Source of the DNA: JAHJGG01 sp041658785
GTDB lineage: Bacteria > Patescibacteriota > Patescibacteriia > Magasanikbacterales > UBA922
Reading direction: 5' to 3'
Length of the DNA: 18,611 bases
Assembly: GCA_041658785.1 (NCBI GenBank)
Contig: JBAZZL010000022.1
Location: forward strand, 1 to 18,611
The notes beneath the pieces are model-generated. The model did no database searches and had not been told where the DNA came from. It saw nothing but the letters and a program-made list of their open reading frames with translations. Both the position numbers and the translations under genes were made by a program. The stretch's first letter is position 1. Each line of letters opens with the position of its first letter. This document shows, piece after piece, positions 1 to 6,434 of this stretch.

Positions 1-513
1 AAATGGCAACAAATTAAATACAGTCGCAAAAGCGCCTCGGACATTTTGACTTTCCACTTGTTTAAAATCTTTAGTTAAATATTTTACGCCATCAAAAGTA
101 AAGCGATAAAAATCATCGTAATAACCTTTCATTGGGTGATAATAATATAAAAATGGCACATAAATAAAACAATACCCGCATGGTTTAAGCACTCTGTAAA
201 TTTCTTTAACCGCTTTTTGCGGCTCTTCAACATGCTCCAAAACAGCTATACAAATTACTGCCTCCACGCTTTCGTCTGGCAAGGGCAAATTCTGCACATC
301 TCCAACTATATCAGGTTGATAAGCCTGTACCTTGTCTAAAACTTTATAATCAACTTTTTTAATATAATCTTCCAGCCAAAAATTTTTTGTGTCCAAACGA
401 TTCCCTTTGCTGGCTTTCGTACGCAAACCGCCACCGATGTCCAAGATCGTGTTTTTCTCGGTAAAAATTTTGATCATTTTTTCTTGAAAAAATTTGTCCC
501 AAGGTCTAGTCAT
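1..513 (-). CDS. Class I SAM-dependent methyltransferase, C-terminus cut by window edge
   Basis: The minus-strand frame is open from an ATG at 513 to base 1, giving 171 residues without a stop; the C-terminal part lies outside the window. The SAM-binding motif I is ILDIGGG at residues 23-29. A motif II/III region (GDVQNLPLPDESVEAVICIAV, residues about 71-91) is followed by LEHVEEP and YRVLKPCG, which is the Methyltransf_11 pattern. The ATG overlaps the stop of the upstream glycosyltransferase as ATGA (513-510), so translational coupling is likely. Family knowledge: such enzymes in glycan clusters often methylate sugars or lipid-linked glycans. The substrate cannot be read here. The YYHPMKGYYDDFYRFTFDG segment is common in methyltransferases next to glycosyltransferases. 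Confidence 0.88.
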   Translation of the reverse strand, partial: MTRPWDKFFQEKMIKIFTEKNTILDIGGGLRTKASKGNRLDTKNFWLEDYIKKVDYKVLDKVQAYQPDIVGDVQNLPLPDESVEAVICIAVLEHVEEPQKAVKEIYRVLKPCGYCFIYVPFLYYYHPMKGYYDDFYRFTFDGVKYLTKDFKQVESQNVRGAFATVFNLLPF

Positions 514-1496
514 ATCTCCAAAATTGCTTTTAAAAATTCTTTTTTATCGCCTGCCGGCGCGATGATAACTTTCGGGCCGGGTTTTAATTCGTAATTCGCC
601 ACCCCCACATCGGTCATGATGACTGGCGTGCCAGCGGCAAATGCTTCCATGGCCACTAAACCATAACCCTCGTTTAGACTTGGAAACAATAAGCAATCGG
701 CGGTTTTTAAATAATCAAAAGGATTATCAGTCCAATTTTCTAATATAACATTTTTTTTCAATTTGTTATTTGATATTTGATATTTGATATTTGGCTCTTC
801 TGCGCCGCCGCCGACAATCAACAATAAATAATTATTTCTCTGTTTTATTATTTCTTTGAATAACTCAACCAGCCATTTGATATTTTTTACTTGCTCAAGA
901 CGGCCTAAAACCAAAAAAATCTTTTCATAACCGGGATATTTTTGATGTAAATCAATCTTTGGTTGATAATTTTTTATAAACTCTACGTCAATTGGCACTG
1001 ATTTTAGAATTATTTTACTTTCCCGAATACCCAAATCTAACAAACTGTGTTTCACCCTCTCCCCCACCACCCTTATCACATCTGCGCGTTTTAAAACAAA
1101 TTTAGCTATTTTTAATTTTATCCATTGTTTTTGGTAATAACTGTTGAAAAAATCACCGTGCATTTGCACCTCCAATTTAAGATTGAATTTTTTCTTCAAA
1201 CACCAGCCGACTAAACCTGTAAAAAACGGATCCTGGGTCGTTATTTCTTGGATATTATTGTTTTTAATCAACTTATTTCCAATTTTTCTTAAACGACAAA
1301 ACTGTAATAATTTATTTCCGCCGGTTGATTGCACATGAACGGTAGAACTCAAATCAAAAGCTTCCATTTCTCTGTTTGGGATAATAATAAATAATTCATC
1401 TGTTCTTCCATACTCAACCATCCGCCGCGCCGCGTCTGAATTTGGATCTAAAATTTTTCTATCCAAACTAATCATCAAAATGCGCATACTGATCAT
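510..1496 (-). CDS. GT4-like glycosyltransferase (GT-B fold)
   Basis: A 328-residue protein with the C-terminal Rossmann domain of Glycos_transf_1. FLVLGRLEQVKNI (residues 194-206) starts the donor-binding domain, LLIVGGGAEE follows at 225-234, and FPSLNEGYGLVAMEAFAAGTPVI (271-293) carries the EX7E motif (E276, E284). It probably transfers a sugar from a nucleotide donor to a lipid- or glycan-linked acceptor at the cytoplasmic membrane face; donor and acceptor are unknown. The loop after GGGAEE (about residues 235-246) is encoded by a heptamer array. The start is ATG 1496; ATG 1487 (MRILMISLD) is an equally natural start and neither has a clear ribosome binding site. The 206 bases upstream are filled by a fold-back element. 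The stop overlaps the methyltransferase ATG. Confidence 0.9.
   Translation of the reverse strand: MISMRILMISLDRKILDPNSDAARRMVEYGRTDELFIIIPNREMEAFDLSSTVHVQSTGGNKLLQFCRLRKIGNKLIKNNNIQEITTQDPFFTGLVGWCLKKKFNLKLEVQMHGDFFNSYYQKQWIKLKIAKFVLKRADVIRVVGERVKHSLLDLGIRESKIILKSVPIDVEFIKNYQPKIDLHQKYPGYEKIFLVLGRLEQVKNIKWLVELFKEIIKQRNNYLLLIVGGGAEEPNIKYQISNNKLKKNVILENWTDNPFDYLKTADCLLFPSLNEGYGLVAMEAFAAGTPVIMTDVGVANYELKPGPKVIIAPAGDKKEFLKAILEI
761..795. repeat. Heptamer tandem array inside the glycosyltransferase gene
   Basis: Five adjacent 7-base units fill 761-795: atttgtt, three copies of atttgat, then atttggc. On the coding strand the core unit is AAATATC. It encodes the loop NIKYQISNN just after the GGGAEE strand of the second Rossmann domain. 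Confidence 0.85.
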
Positions 1497-1506
1497 TTTA
1501 TATCTA

Positions 1507-1700
1507 TAGGACTTACGCGTTTGTCATTCCGAGCGAAGTGAATCCCGATTCGCATCGGGATGAACGGAGCCGAGGAATCCCTTAACGCATGTAATATAGA
1601 CGTTATTGCATATTCACTCGTTAAGGGATTCCTCGGCTCCGTCCCGATGCGAATCGGGACTACGCTCGGAATGACATTGACGCCAAACGCGTAAGTCCTA
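1507..1700. mobile_element. 194-base fold-back element (MITE-like) with 17-base perfect terminal inverted repeats
   Basis: The termini taggacttacgcgtttg (1507-1523) and its reverse complement (1684-1700) match perfectly. The arms continue: 1523-1535 pairs with 1663-1675, and 1565-1587 pairs perfectly with 1619-1641. The central loop is about 31 bases (1588-1618). Each arm also carries a small internal palindrome of the form tcccgat-N4-atcggga (1543-1560, and its copy at 1641-1658). The right arm has an extra 8 bases at 1676-1683. The 7-mer atctata occurs at 1502-1508 and 1701-1707, and TA flanks GGACTTACGCG, so either could be a target duplication. No ORF is inside, so it would be mobilised in trans. 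The gtcattccgagcg and gccgaggaatccc strings resemble small dispersed repeats I recall from other bacterial genomes. Confidence 0.75.
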
Positions 1701-1702
1701 AT

Positions 1703-3151
1703 CTATAAACTTGTCACAAACCTCTTCGCCAACTTAAACTCAACCGGCCAAGCAAAAAACTTAAAAATCCATCGCAGTTTGCACAACATCACAAAACCAA
1801 ATTTTAACACAAAAGGCGCCCTAATGCTAGACCCCATCGCGCTCTTGAAACTATGCGCCCCAAACCGCACATAGGCCTCCAGCGAATCAACCAGATCTTT
1901 TTCTTTTACCCATGGAAAATTCTTTACAGCAAGATAGTTTAGCTGGTTGTCAACCAGTTCCGCCCACTCCCCTACCGACTTAGGCGCTTGCCAGCCGGAC
2001 GCTACGCATTCTTCGTACAATGGAGATCCGGGATAAGGTCGAAATGCCTGCGGCCCCAAAATTTGCACCTTGTCGCTAAGTTTGGCTAGTTTATCTATCA
2101 AATCAACCGTCATCATCATATCTTCTTTCTTCTCTCCGGGAAGGCCTACCATAAATGAATATTGCGGAATAATGCTATGTTTTAGACACATCTTGGCGGA
2201 ATTGATAACTTGATCCGGCGTGATGCCTTTTTTAATTTTCTCCAAAATCCTGGGACTGCCTGACTCGGCGCCGAATGAAAGCAAATAACAGCCGGATTGT
2301 TTTAATTTTTCCAAAAATTCATCATCAATTCTGCCCTCGCCCAAATAATCCGCCCGTACTGTTGTCTCCCAAGGGATCACTAAATCTCGCTCAAGAATTC
2401 CGTCTATTGTTGCTTTGGCTCGATTGATGTCAACGAAAAAATTCTCATCCCAAAAACGCAATTTCTTGCCTTTAAAATATTCCCTTTCCTTAATCGCTTG
2501 CAAGTCTGCCAAAATTTGTTCAACCGTCCGCGGCCGCCAGCTATTTTTTGAAATGGCGTTGATGCAGAATGTGCAAAGATGCGGACAGCCTCGCGAGGTA
2601 AGCGATGGAATTAAATATAACTTACGCAATATTTCTTTTGCCGCCAAATCCCAATTAAACAATGGCATTTTTGCCGGATCATGGAGTTCGCGCGGCGGAT
2701 TGATAATCGGTCTGCCTTCGCGCTTAAACGCTATGCCTTTGGTCTCATCCAACGGAATACTCCGCGCAATATCCAGCATTGTCAGCTCGCCTTCTCCATA
2801 ACAAACAATATCAACCAGCGGATGAATAATTGTCTGCCGAATGAAAAAAGTCGGATGCGGCCCTCCCCAAATAATTTTACAAGCCGGATTTATTTCTCGA
2901 ATCAATTGACTAACCTTCAACGCGGCTGGAATCTGCGTGGTCATTACTGAAATGCCGGCGTAATTGCAATCACCTATTTTTTCTTTGATCAAATCAAGAT
3001 AATTTTTTTGGCGCGCGCCGTCTATCATCTCCACGGAAATACCGCGACTATTGAGATAAGTGGCGATACTAAGCAAGCCAACCGAAACAGAACTGTCATA
3101 ATTTTCTTTGGTGATATTAAATGGTGGATTTATGAGTAAAGTTTTCGTCAT
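1703..3151 (-). CDS. B12-binding domain radical SAM protein
   Basis: A 482-residue protein of the COG1032/BchE-like class. The N-terminal cobalamin-binding Rossmann domain shows SVSVGLLSIATYLNSRGISVEMIDG (residues 21-45), GISVMT (67-72), GGPHPT (96-101) and VCYGEGE (116-122). The radical SAM core has the CX3CX2C cluster motif CPHLCTFC (C189, C193, C196), which would hold the 4Fe-4S cluster that cleaves SAM. Later blocks FGAESGSPRILEKIKKG and SFMVGLPGEKKEDM are typical of the family. Members do methylations, cyclisations or rearrangements on unactivated carbons; the substrate here is unknown. A TTG at 3154 is possible, but ATG 3151 gives the usual MTKTLLINPP start. The stop codon (1705-1703) lies in the direct repeat flanking the fold-back element. 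Upstream is the octamer array of cassette A. Confidence 0.9.
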   Translation of the reverse strand: MTKTLLINPPFNITKENYDSSVSVGLLSIATYLNSRGISVEMIDGARQKNYLDLIKEKIGDCNYAGISVMTTQIPAALKVSQLIREINPACKIIWGGPHPTFFIRQTIIHPLVDIVCYGEGELTMLDIARSIPLDETKGIAFKREGRPIINPPRELHDPAKMPLFNWDLAAKEILRKLYLIPSLTSRGCPHLCTFCINAISKNSWRPRTVEQILADLQAIKEREYFKGKKLRFWDENFFVDINRAKATIDGILERDLVIPWETTVRADYLGEGRIDDEFLEKLKQSGCYLLSFGAESGSPRILEKIKKGITPDQVINSAKMCLKHSIIPQYSFMVGLPGEKKEDMMMTVDLIDKLAKLSDKVQILGPQAFRPYPGSPLYEECVASGWQAPKSVGEWAELVDNQLNYLAVKNFPWVKEKDLVDSLEAYVRFGAHSFKSAMGSSIRAPFVLKFGFVMLCKLRWIFKFFAWPVEFKLAKRFVTSL

Positions 3152-3178
3152 CAAATTGCGCGGTTATATGGATACATC

Positions 3179-3262
3179 GTTAAATTGTTACATTGTTACA
3201 TTGTTACATTGTTACATTGTTAAATTGTTAAATTGCTACATTGCTACATTGCTACATTGCTA
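3179..3262. repeat. Octamer tandem array, left arm of cassette A
   Basis: About ten and a half 8-base units in series: gttaaatt, four gttacatt, two gttaaatt, three gctacatt, then a partial gcta. The array ends two bases before the stop codon of four-helix-bundle gene A. The same unit recurs in inverted orientation on the other side of that gene (3661-3692). The longest perfect inverted match between the two arrays is about 20 bases. Confidence 0.9.
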
Positions 3263-3263
3263 G

Positions 3264-3644
3264 TTAAAATTTTAACTTTGAGTTTGTAAAAGCAATTAAA
3301 CTATTTGTTTCTCTTGGGAGCTTATCTAACTCACCCATAATATGAGTATATTGCTCTTTTGTAATTAAACCTCTCACTTTTGCTTTCTGTGTCCAATCAC
3401 ATGATTCTTTTATTGAACCATAAGTGTAGCGATAGAATTTGATCTTATCTTTTTTGGTATATCTGCCAAAACCTTCGGCAATATTGGCAGAACAAGAATC
3501 CACCGACCGAACCCACTGTTTACCAACAGTATCTTTTGTAAAATAATCCCATTCCACAACGATATCCCATATATAATTTGAAAGATGAAAAGCAATTCTA
3601 TATGCTCCGATATCGTTGAGCTGTAAATATTTTCCCTCCGACAT
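3264..3644 (-). CDS. Four-helix-bundle protein A (S23/IVP-Avd superfamily)
   Basis: A 126-residue protein. The segment SVDSCSANIAEGFGRYTKKD followed by KIKFYRYTYGSIKES (residues 47-81) is the signature helix pair of the 23S rRNA intervening-sequence protein / TIGR02436 four-helix-bundle family. Known relatives are encoded inside 23S rRNA intervening sequences, and Avd, the accessory protein of diversity-generating retroelements, has the same fold; a biochemical role for free-standing copies is not established. ATG 3644 was chosen because the longer reading (TTG 3662) starts inside the repeat array and adds an uncharacteristic MPYCFC leader. The gene is enclosed by inverted octamer arrays and sits between a glycosyltransferase gene (27 bases upstream) and the radical SAM gene, in the same orientation, which suggests insertion into the operon as a unit. 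No reverse transcriptase is present. Confidence 0.88.
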   Translation of the reverse strand: MSEGKYLQLNDIGAYRIAFHLSNYIWDIVVEWDYFTKDTVGKQWVRSVDSCSANIAEGFGRYTKKDKIKFYRYTYGSIKESCDWTQKAKVRGLITKEQYTHIMGELDKLPRETNSLIAFTNSKLKF

Positions 3645-3660
3645 ACAAAAACAATACGGC

Positions 3661-3692
3661 AATGTAACAATTTAACAATGTAACAATTTAAC
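3661..3692. repeat. Octamer tandem array, right arm of cassette A
   Basis: Four 8-base units alternate: aatgtaac, aatttaac, aatgtaac, aatttaac. This is the inverted form of the 3179-3262 array. The array encodes the last residues (VKLLHC) and the TAA stop of the glycosyltransferase at 3672. Confidence 0.88.
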
Positions 3693-4820
3693 AGTCTCTT
3701 CCACATTCCTCTCCCAATTAAACTTCAGCAAACTTGCTTTGCATATATTACGAAACTCGTCACTTTGCCATTTCTCTTCAATTAACATCCTTTTGATCGC
3801 CGCGGCCAACTGGTCAACATTGTTATATTCTATCAAAAGACCGTTTTGCTCGTTTTCAATCACCTCTGGATTACCGCCACAATTACTGGCAACAATCGGT
3901 TTGCCCAAACTTAGCGCTTCAAGCAAAATGTGCGATAGCCCCTCATATTGAGAATTCAGAACAAATACATCTGCCAAGTTGTAATACTGAAAAACTTTTT
4001 CAAGGGGCGCTCTGCCAACAAATTTTACCTCGTTTTCCATACCTCGCGCTTTAACTAATTCCTCCAGACGTCCGCGATCATGCCCATCGCCAATGATCAA
4101 TAATTTTAAATTTGATAATTTATTCTCATTTTTCAAACGGGCTGCCGCTCCAATCAAGCCGTCAACACCCTTCCATGGAACAAGCCGGCCTGCTGTTGCC
4201 ACAATCTTGTCTTCGTCGGTAAAACCAAGTCTTTCTCGCTTTATCCGTCCATCACTTTCATTGAAATCAACAAAATCAACAGAATTATAAATTACGGAAA
4301 TCTTTTTGACATCAACCCCAATCTTAACTGCCACATCTTTCATAAAATTACTCACCGCCACAACCTTGTCGGCTCCCTGCAAAATCAAAGTCCGCATTTT
4401 TTTCTTCCACCAAATTTTTAATCCGTATTTTTTGGATTGAAAAATTACAATGTCGTCCGCAGTATATCCTTTATTAACCGCGGACTCCCACGCGCTATCT
4501 CCAGCAAACCTTACTGCTAATTTTTTTTTAAACAACAGTTTAGCCGCGAACCATGACAAAAATCCGGCAGTGTATAAATCAAATGTATAAATTAAATCTG
4601 TTTTTCTTGCTAATTTTAGCAGGCTGAATAAAAAAGCGGTCTTGCCCTCGGCCTTGACTACTTTATACGTCCGGACCAAACCTTGCTTATCTTCTTTCCC
4701 AAAAGTTAAAACAGTAATATCATGGCCTCTTGCCGCCAAATCACTGGACAATCGCTCAACCATCCGCGCCGGCCCGCCAATATCCGGAGGAAAAATGCCG
4801 GTTGTGATCAATATCTTCAT
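3672..4820 (-). CDS. GT4-family glycosyltransferase (GT-B fold)
   Basis: A 382-residue, full-length GT4 protein. The N-terminal acceptor domain begins MKILITTGIFPPDIGGPARMVERLSSDLAARGHDITVLT, with the usual GG loop (residues 15-16). The donor domain has TAGRLVPWKGVDGLI (209-223), LLIIGDGHDRGRLEEL (240-255) and the EX7E motif in QYEGLSHILLEALSLGKPIVAS (E293, E301). It should transfer a sugar with retention of configuration at the cytoplasmic membrane face; donor and acceptor cannot be deduced. The ATG overlaps the stop of the upstream glycosyltransferase as ATGA (4820-4817), so the two are probably co-translated and may act in sequence on the same glycan. Its last six codons and stop lie in the octamer array of cassette A, so the native C-terminus was probably altered when the cassette arrived. 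Confidence 0.93.
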   Translation of the reverse strand: MKILITTGIFPPDIGGPARMVERLSSDLAARGHDITVLTFGKEDKQGLVRTYKVVKAEGKTAFLFSLLKLARKTDLIYTFDLYTAGFLSWFAAKLLFKKKLAVRFAGDSAWESAVNKGYTADDIVIFQSKKYGLKIWWKKKMRTLILQGADKVVAVSNFMKDVAVKIGVDVKKISVIYNSVDFVDFNESDGRIKRERLGFTDEDKIVATAGRLVPWKGVDGLIGAAARLKNENKLSNLKLLIIGDGHDRGRLEELVKARGMENEVKFVGRAPLEKVFQYYNLADVFVLNSQYEGLSHILLEALSLGKPIVASNCGGNPEVIENEQNGLLIEYNNVDQLAAAIKRMLIEEKWQSDEFRNICKASLLKFNWERNVEETVKLLHC

Positions 4821-5935
4821 AAGGATTCAAAAATATTTTTCATTTGTTTCGCGATCAAATCCCAAGAATATTTTTCTTCAACCAACTTTTTGGCATTTTC
4901 AACAACCTTAAAAACCTCCCCCTTGTTCTTTTCATCTAAAATATATTTTATCTTTTCCGCAATACTTTTTTGATCCTTAACTTCACAAAACCAGCCTGTC
5001 TTTCCATCTTCTAGAAAATCTAGGATGCCGCCAACCGGCGTGGCTATAACTGGCACGTTCACTGACATCGCTTCTAAAAAAGCATTACCAAGCCCCTCTG
5101 ATAAACTTGGACGACAAAAAACATCTGCCTGCGCTAAACGATCATAAACTTCTTTGTTAGAAACTTCGCCCAAAAAAGCTACTCTATCTTCTATTTTTAA
5201 ATCTTTAACCAACTTTTCTAATTTTCTATGTAATTTTCCCTCGCCCAAAATTTTTAAAACAGCATTTATCCTATATTTCTCTTCTAATATTTTAACTGCT
5301 TTTATCAAATCTCCAATTCCATTCTTTTTGACTAATCGCGAAACTGTAATCACCGTTTTGGCTGCATTATTTTCGTATTTCTTATTTCTTATTTCGTATT
5401 TCGTAGCAATTCCATTCGGCACCACATCAATCTGACACTTCGCCCCCAAATTCTTCGCCCAACCAGCCAAATAATTGCTAATCGCCTGAATTTTATCCGC
5501 CCGCTTAAAAATCTGCTTAAAATACGGCCAGCACCACCAAACATGCTTATAAATATCCCATTTGCTATCCCCTTCCTGCAAAGTCAGTAAAAACGGCACC
5601 GTCTTATTTCTCTTTTTAAAGCGTAAGGCGGCAAAACCGGCATAACTAGCCATAATGCCCCAAATCGCGTCAAAATGGCCTAATTTTTGGGCATAGCGAG
5701 CCCCTTGCCATACCAGCCGATACTTGTCCCAATGATTTCCTTTGCCAATGCGGTGAACTTCAATATTGCCAATTTTTTCTTGTTCCGGCAAATCTTTTCT
5801 CAATTTGGCCGTGAGCATGATAAATTCATAATCAAAAATTCGGTCAGCAATTTCTTTCACCGCCACCTCCGCCCCGCCGATGAAAGGTAGGTAGGCGGTG
5901 CTGAAAATTAAAACCCTTTTCCTTGCAAACGGCAT
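4817..5935 (-). CDS. GT4-family glycosyltransferase (GT-B fold)
   Basis: A 372-residue protein from ATG 5935. MPFARKRVLIFSTAYLPFIGGAEVAVKEIA is a standard GT4 N-terminus. AISNYLAGWAKNLG and VVPNGI (residues 151-175) lead into the donor domain, VITVSRLVKKNGIGDLIKAV (195-214), LGEGKLHRKLEKL (230-242) and the EX7E motif in PSLSEGLGNAFLEAMS (E280, E288). A TTG-initiated reading to 6001 would add 22 residues of YLLF-rich sequence encoded purely by the heptamer array of cassette B, so it is rejected. Residues about 177-190, the interdomain linker, are encoded by another heptamer array. The first bases upstream of the ATG are already repeat, so cassette B sits exactly against the start codon and no Shine-Dalgarno motif remains. 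Confidence 0.92.
   Translation of the reverse strand: MPFARKRVLIFSTAYLPFIGGAEVAVKEIADRIFDYEFIMLTAKLRKDLPEQEKIGNIEVHRIGKGNHWDKYRLVWQGARYAQKLGHFDAIWGIMASYAGFAALRFKKRNKTVPFLLTLQEGDSKWDIYKHVWWCWPYFKQIFKRADKIQAISNYLAGWAKNLGAKCQIDVVPNGIATKYEIRNKKYENNAAKTVITVSRLVKKNGIGDLIKAVKILEEKYRINAVLKILGEGKLHRKLEKLVKDLKIEDRVAFLGEVSNKEVYDRLAQADVFCRPSLSEGLGNAFLEAMSVNVPVIATPVGGILDFLEDGKTGWFCEVKDQKSIAEKIKYILDEKNKGEVFKVVENAKKLVEEKYSWDLIAKQMKNIFESL
5371..5405. repeat. Heptamer tandem array inside the glycosyltransferase gene
   Basis: Five 7-base units: tttcgta, tttctta, tttctta, tttcgta, tttcgta. On the coding strand these read as AAATACG and AAATAAG units. They encode TKYEIRNKKYE in the linker between the two Rossmann domains. 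Confidence 0.85.
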
Positions 5936-5990
5936 AAATAACAAATAACAAATAAATAACAAATAACAAATTCCAAATAACAAATAAAAT
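5936..5990. repeat. Heptamer array, left arm of cassette B
   Basis: Units aaataac, aaataac, a partial aaat, aaataac, aaataac, the variant aaattcc, aaataac, then aaataaa. Bases 5959-5988 are perfectly inverted at 6404-6433, including the variant unit, so the two arrays share descent. Confidence 0.92.
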
Positions 5991-6017
5991 ACAATAACCA
6001 AATTTCAAAATTTCTAA

Positions 6018-6380
6018 CTATTTTGACTTTATTAAAATGGCGGCGAATATCTTGACTAATTCTCTATTTTCTTTTAGTAATGACTCTATTCGTTTCTCAA
6101 ATTCTGAATTAGCTTCAATTATTAGCTGAAGCCAATAAACAGTTTCTTTACTTTCCCTTAAACAAATACCTATTTTAAATTTAAAATCCTTCTTAGTTAA
6201 AGTTTCGTTTGCTTCTCGATAATTTGCTCCCACGGAAGTACCCGAACGGGTGATTTGATCAATCAGCTTAAAATTTATTGTATTTGGCAGTAATGCCTTG
6301 CACAACCTAATTATTCTTTTACCAAATTCCAAAGTACGTTCTTCCAAATTATAACTTTTTTTCATTGGAGCTTCGCTCAT
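6018..6380 (-). CDS. Four-helix-bundle protein B (S23/IVP-Avd superfamily)
   Basis: A 120-residue protein starting at ATG 6380. RSGTSVGANYREANETLTKKDF (residues 45-66) and RESKETVYWL (75-84) are the hallmark of TIGR02436 four-helix-bundle proteins, the family of the 23S rRNA intervening-sequence protein. The family folds as an antiparallel four-helix bundle and can form oligomers; its function is unresolved. This copy belongs to a different subfamily from gene A (RSGTSVGANYREA versus SVDSCSANIAEG), so the two are not a recent local duplication. It is enclosed by a 30-base perfect inverted repeat built of heptamers (5959-5988 and 6404-6433). It lies between the UDP-glucuronate decarboxylase and a glycosyltransferase in the same orientation, and probably depends on the operon promoter for expression. 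No ribosome binding site is visible. Confidence 0.92.
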   Translation of the reverse strand: MSEAPMKKSYNLEERTLEFGKRIIRLCKALLPNTINFKLIDQITRSGTSVGANYREANETLTKKDFKFKIGICLRESKETVYWLQLIIEANSEFEKRIESLLKENRELVKIFAAILIKSK

Positions 6381-6395
6381 AAATTGAACATTGTG

Positions 6396-6434
6396 ATTTG
6401 TAATTTATTTGTTATTTGGAATTTGTTATTTGTC
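6396..6434. repeat. Heptamer array, right arm of cassette B
   Basis: Units atttgta, an 11-base atttatttgtt, atttgga, atttgtt, atttgtc. It is the inverted copy of the left arm over 30 bases. It encodes the last residues and the TAA stop (6428-6426) of the UDP-glucuronate decarboxylase gene. Confidence 0.9.

Noticed and set aside
3179..3262. Regular repeats as a CRISPR array
   Set aside because: The units are 8 bases long and directly adjacent, with no spacers and no cas genes.
5936..6001. Hydrophobic YLLF-rich N-terminus of the glycosyltransferase as a membrane anchor
   Set aside because: It needs a TTG start and is only the heptamer array read in frame; ATG 5935 gives a normal GT4 start.
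3264..6380. The four-helix-bundle genes as Avd of a diversity-generating retroelement
   Set aside because: No reverse transcriptase, template repeat or variable repeat is present in the window; only the fold family matches.
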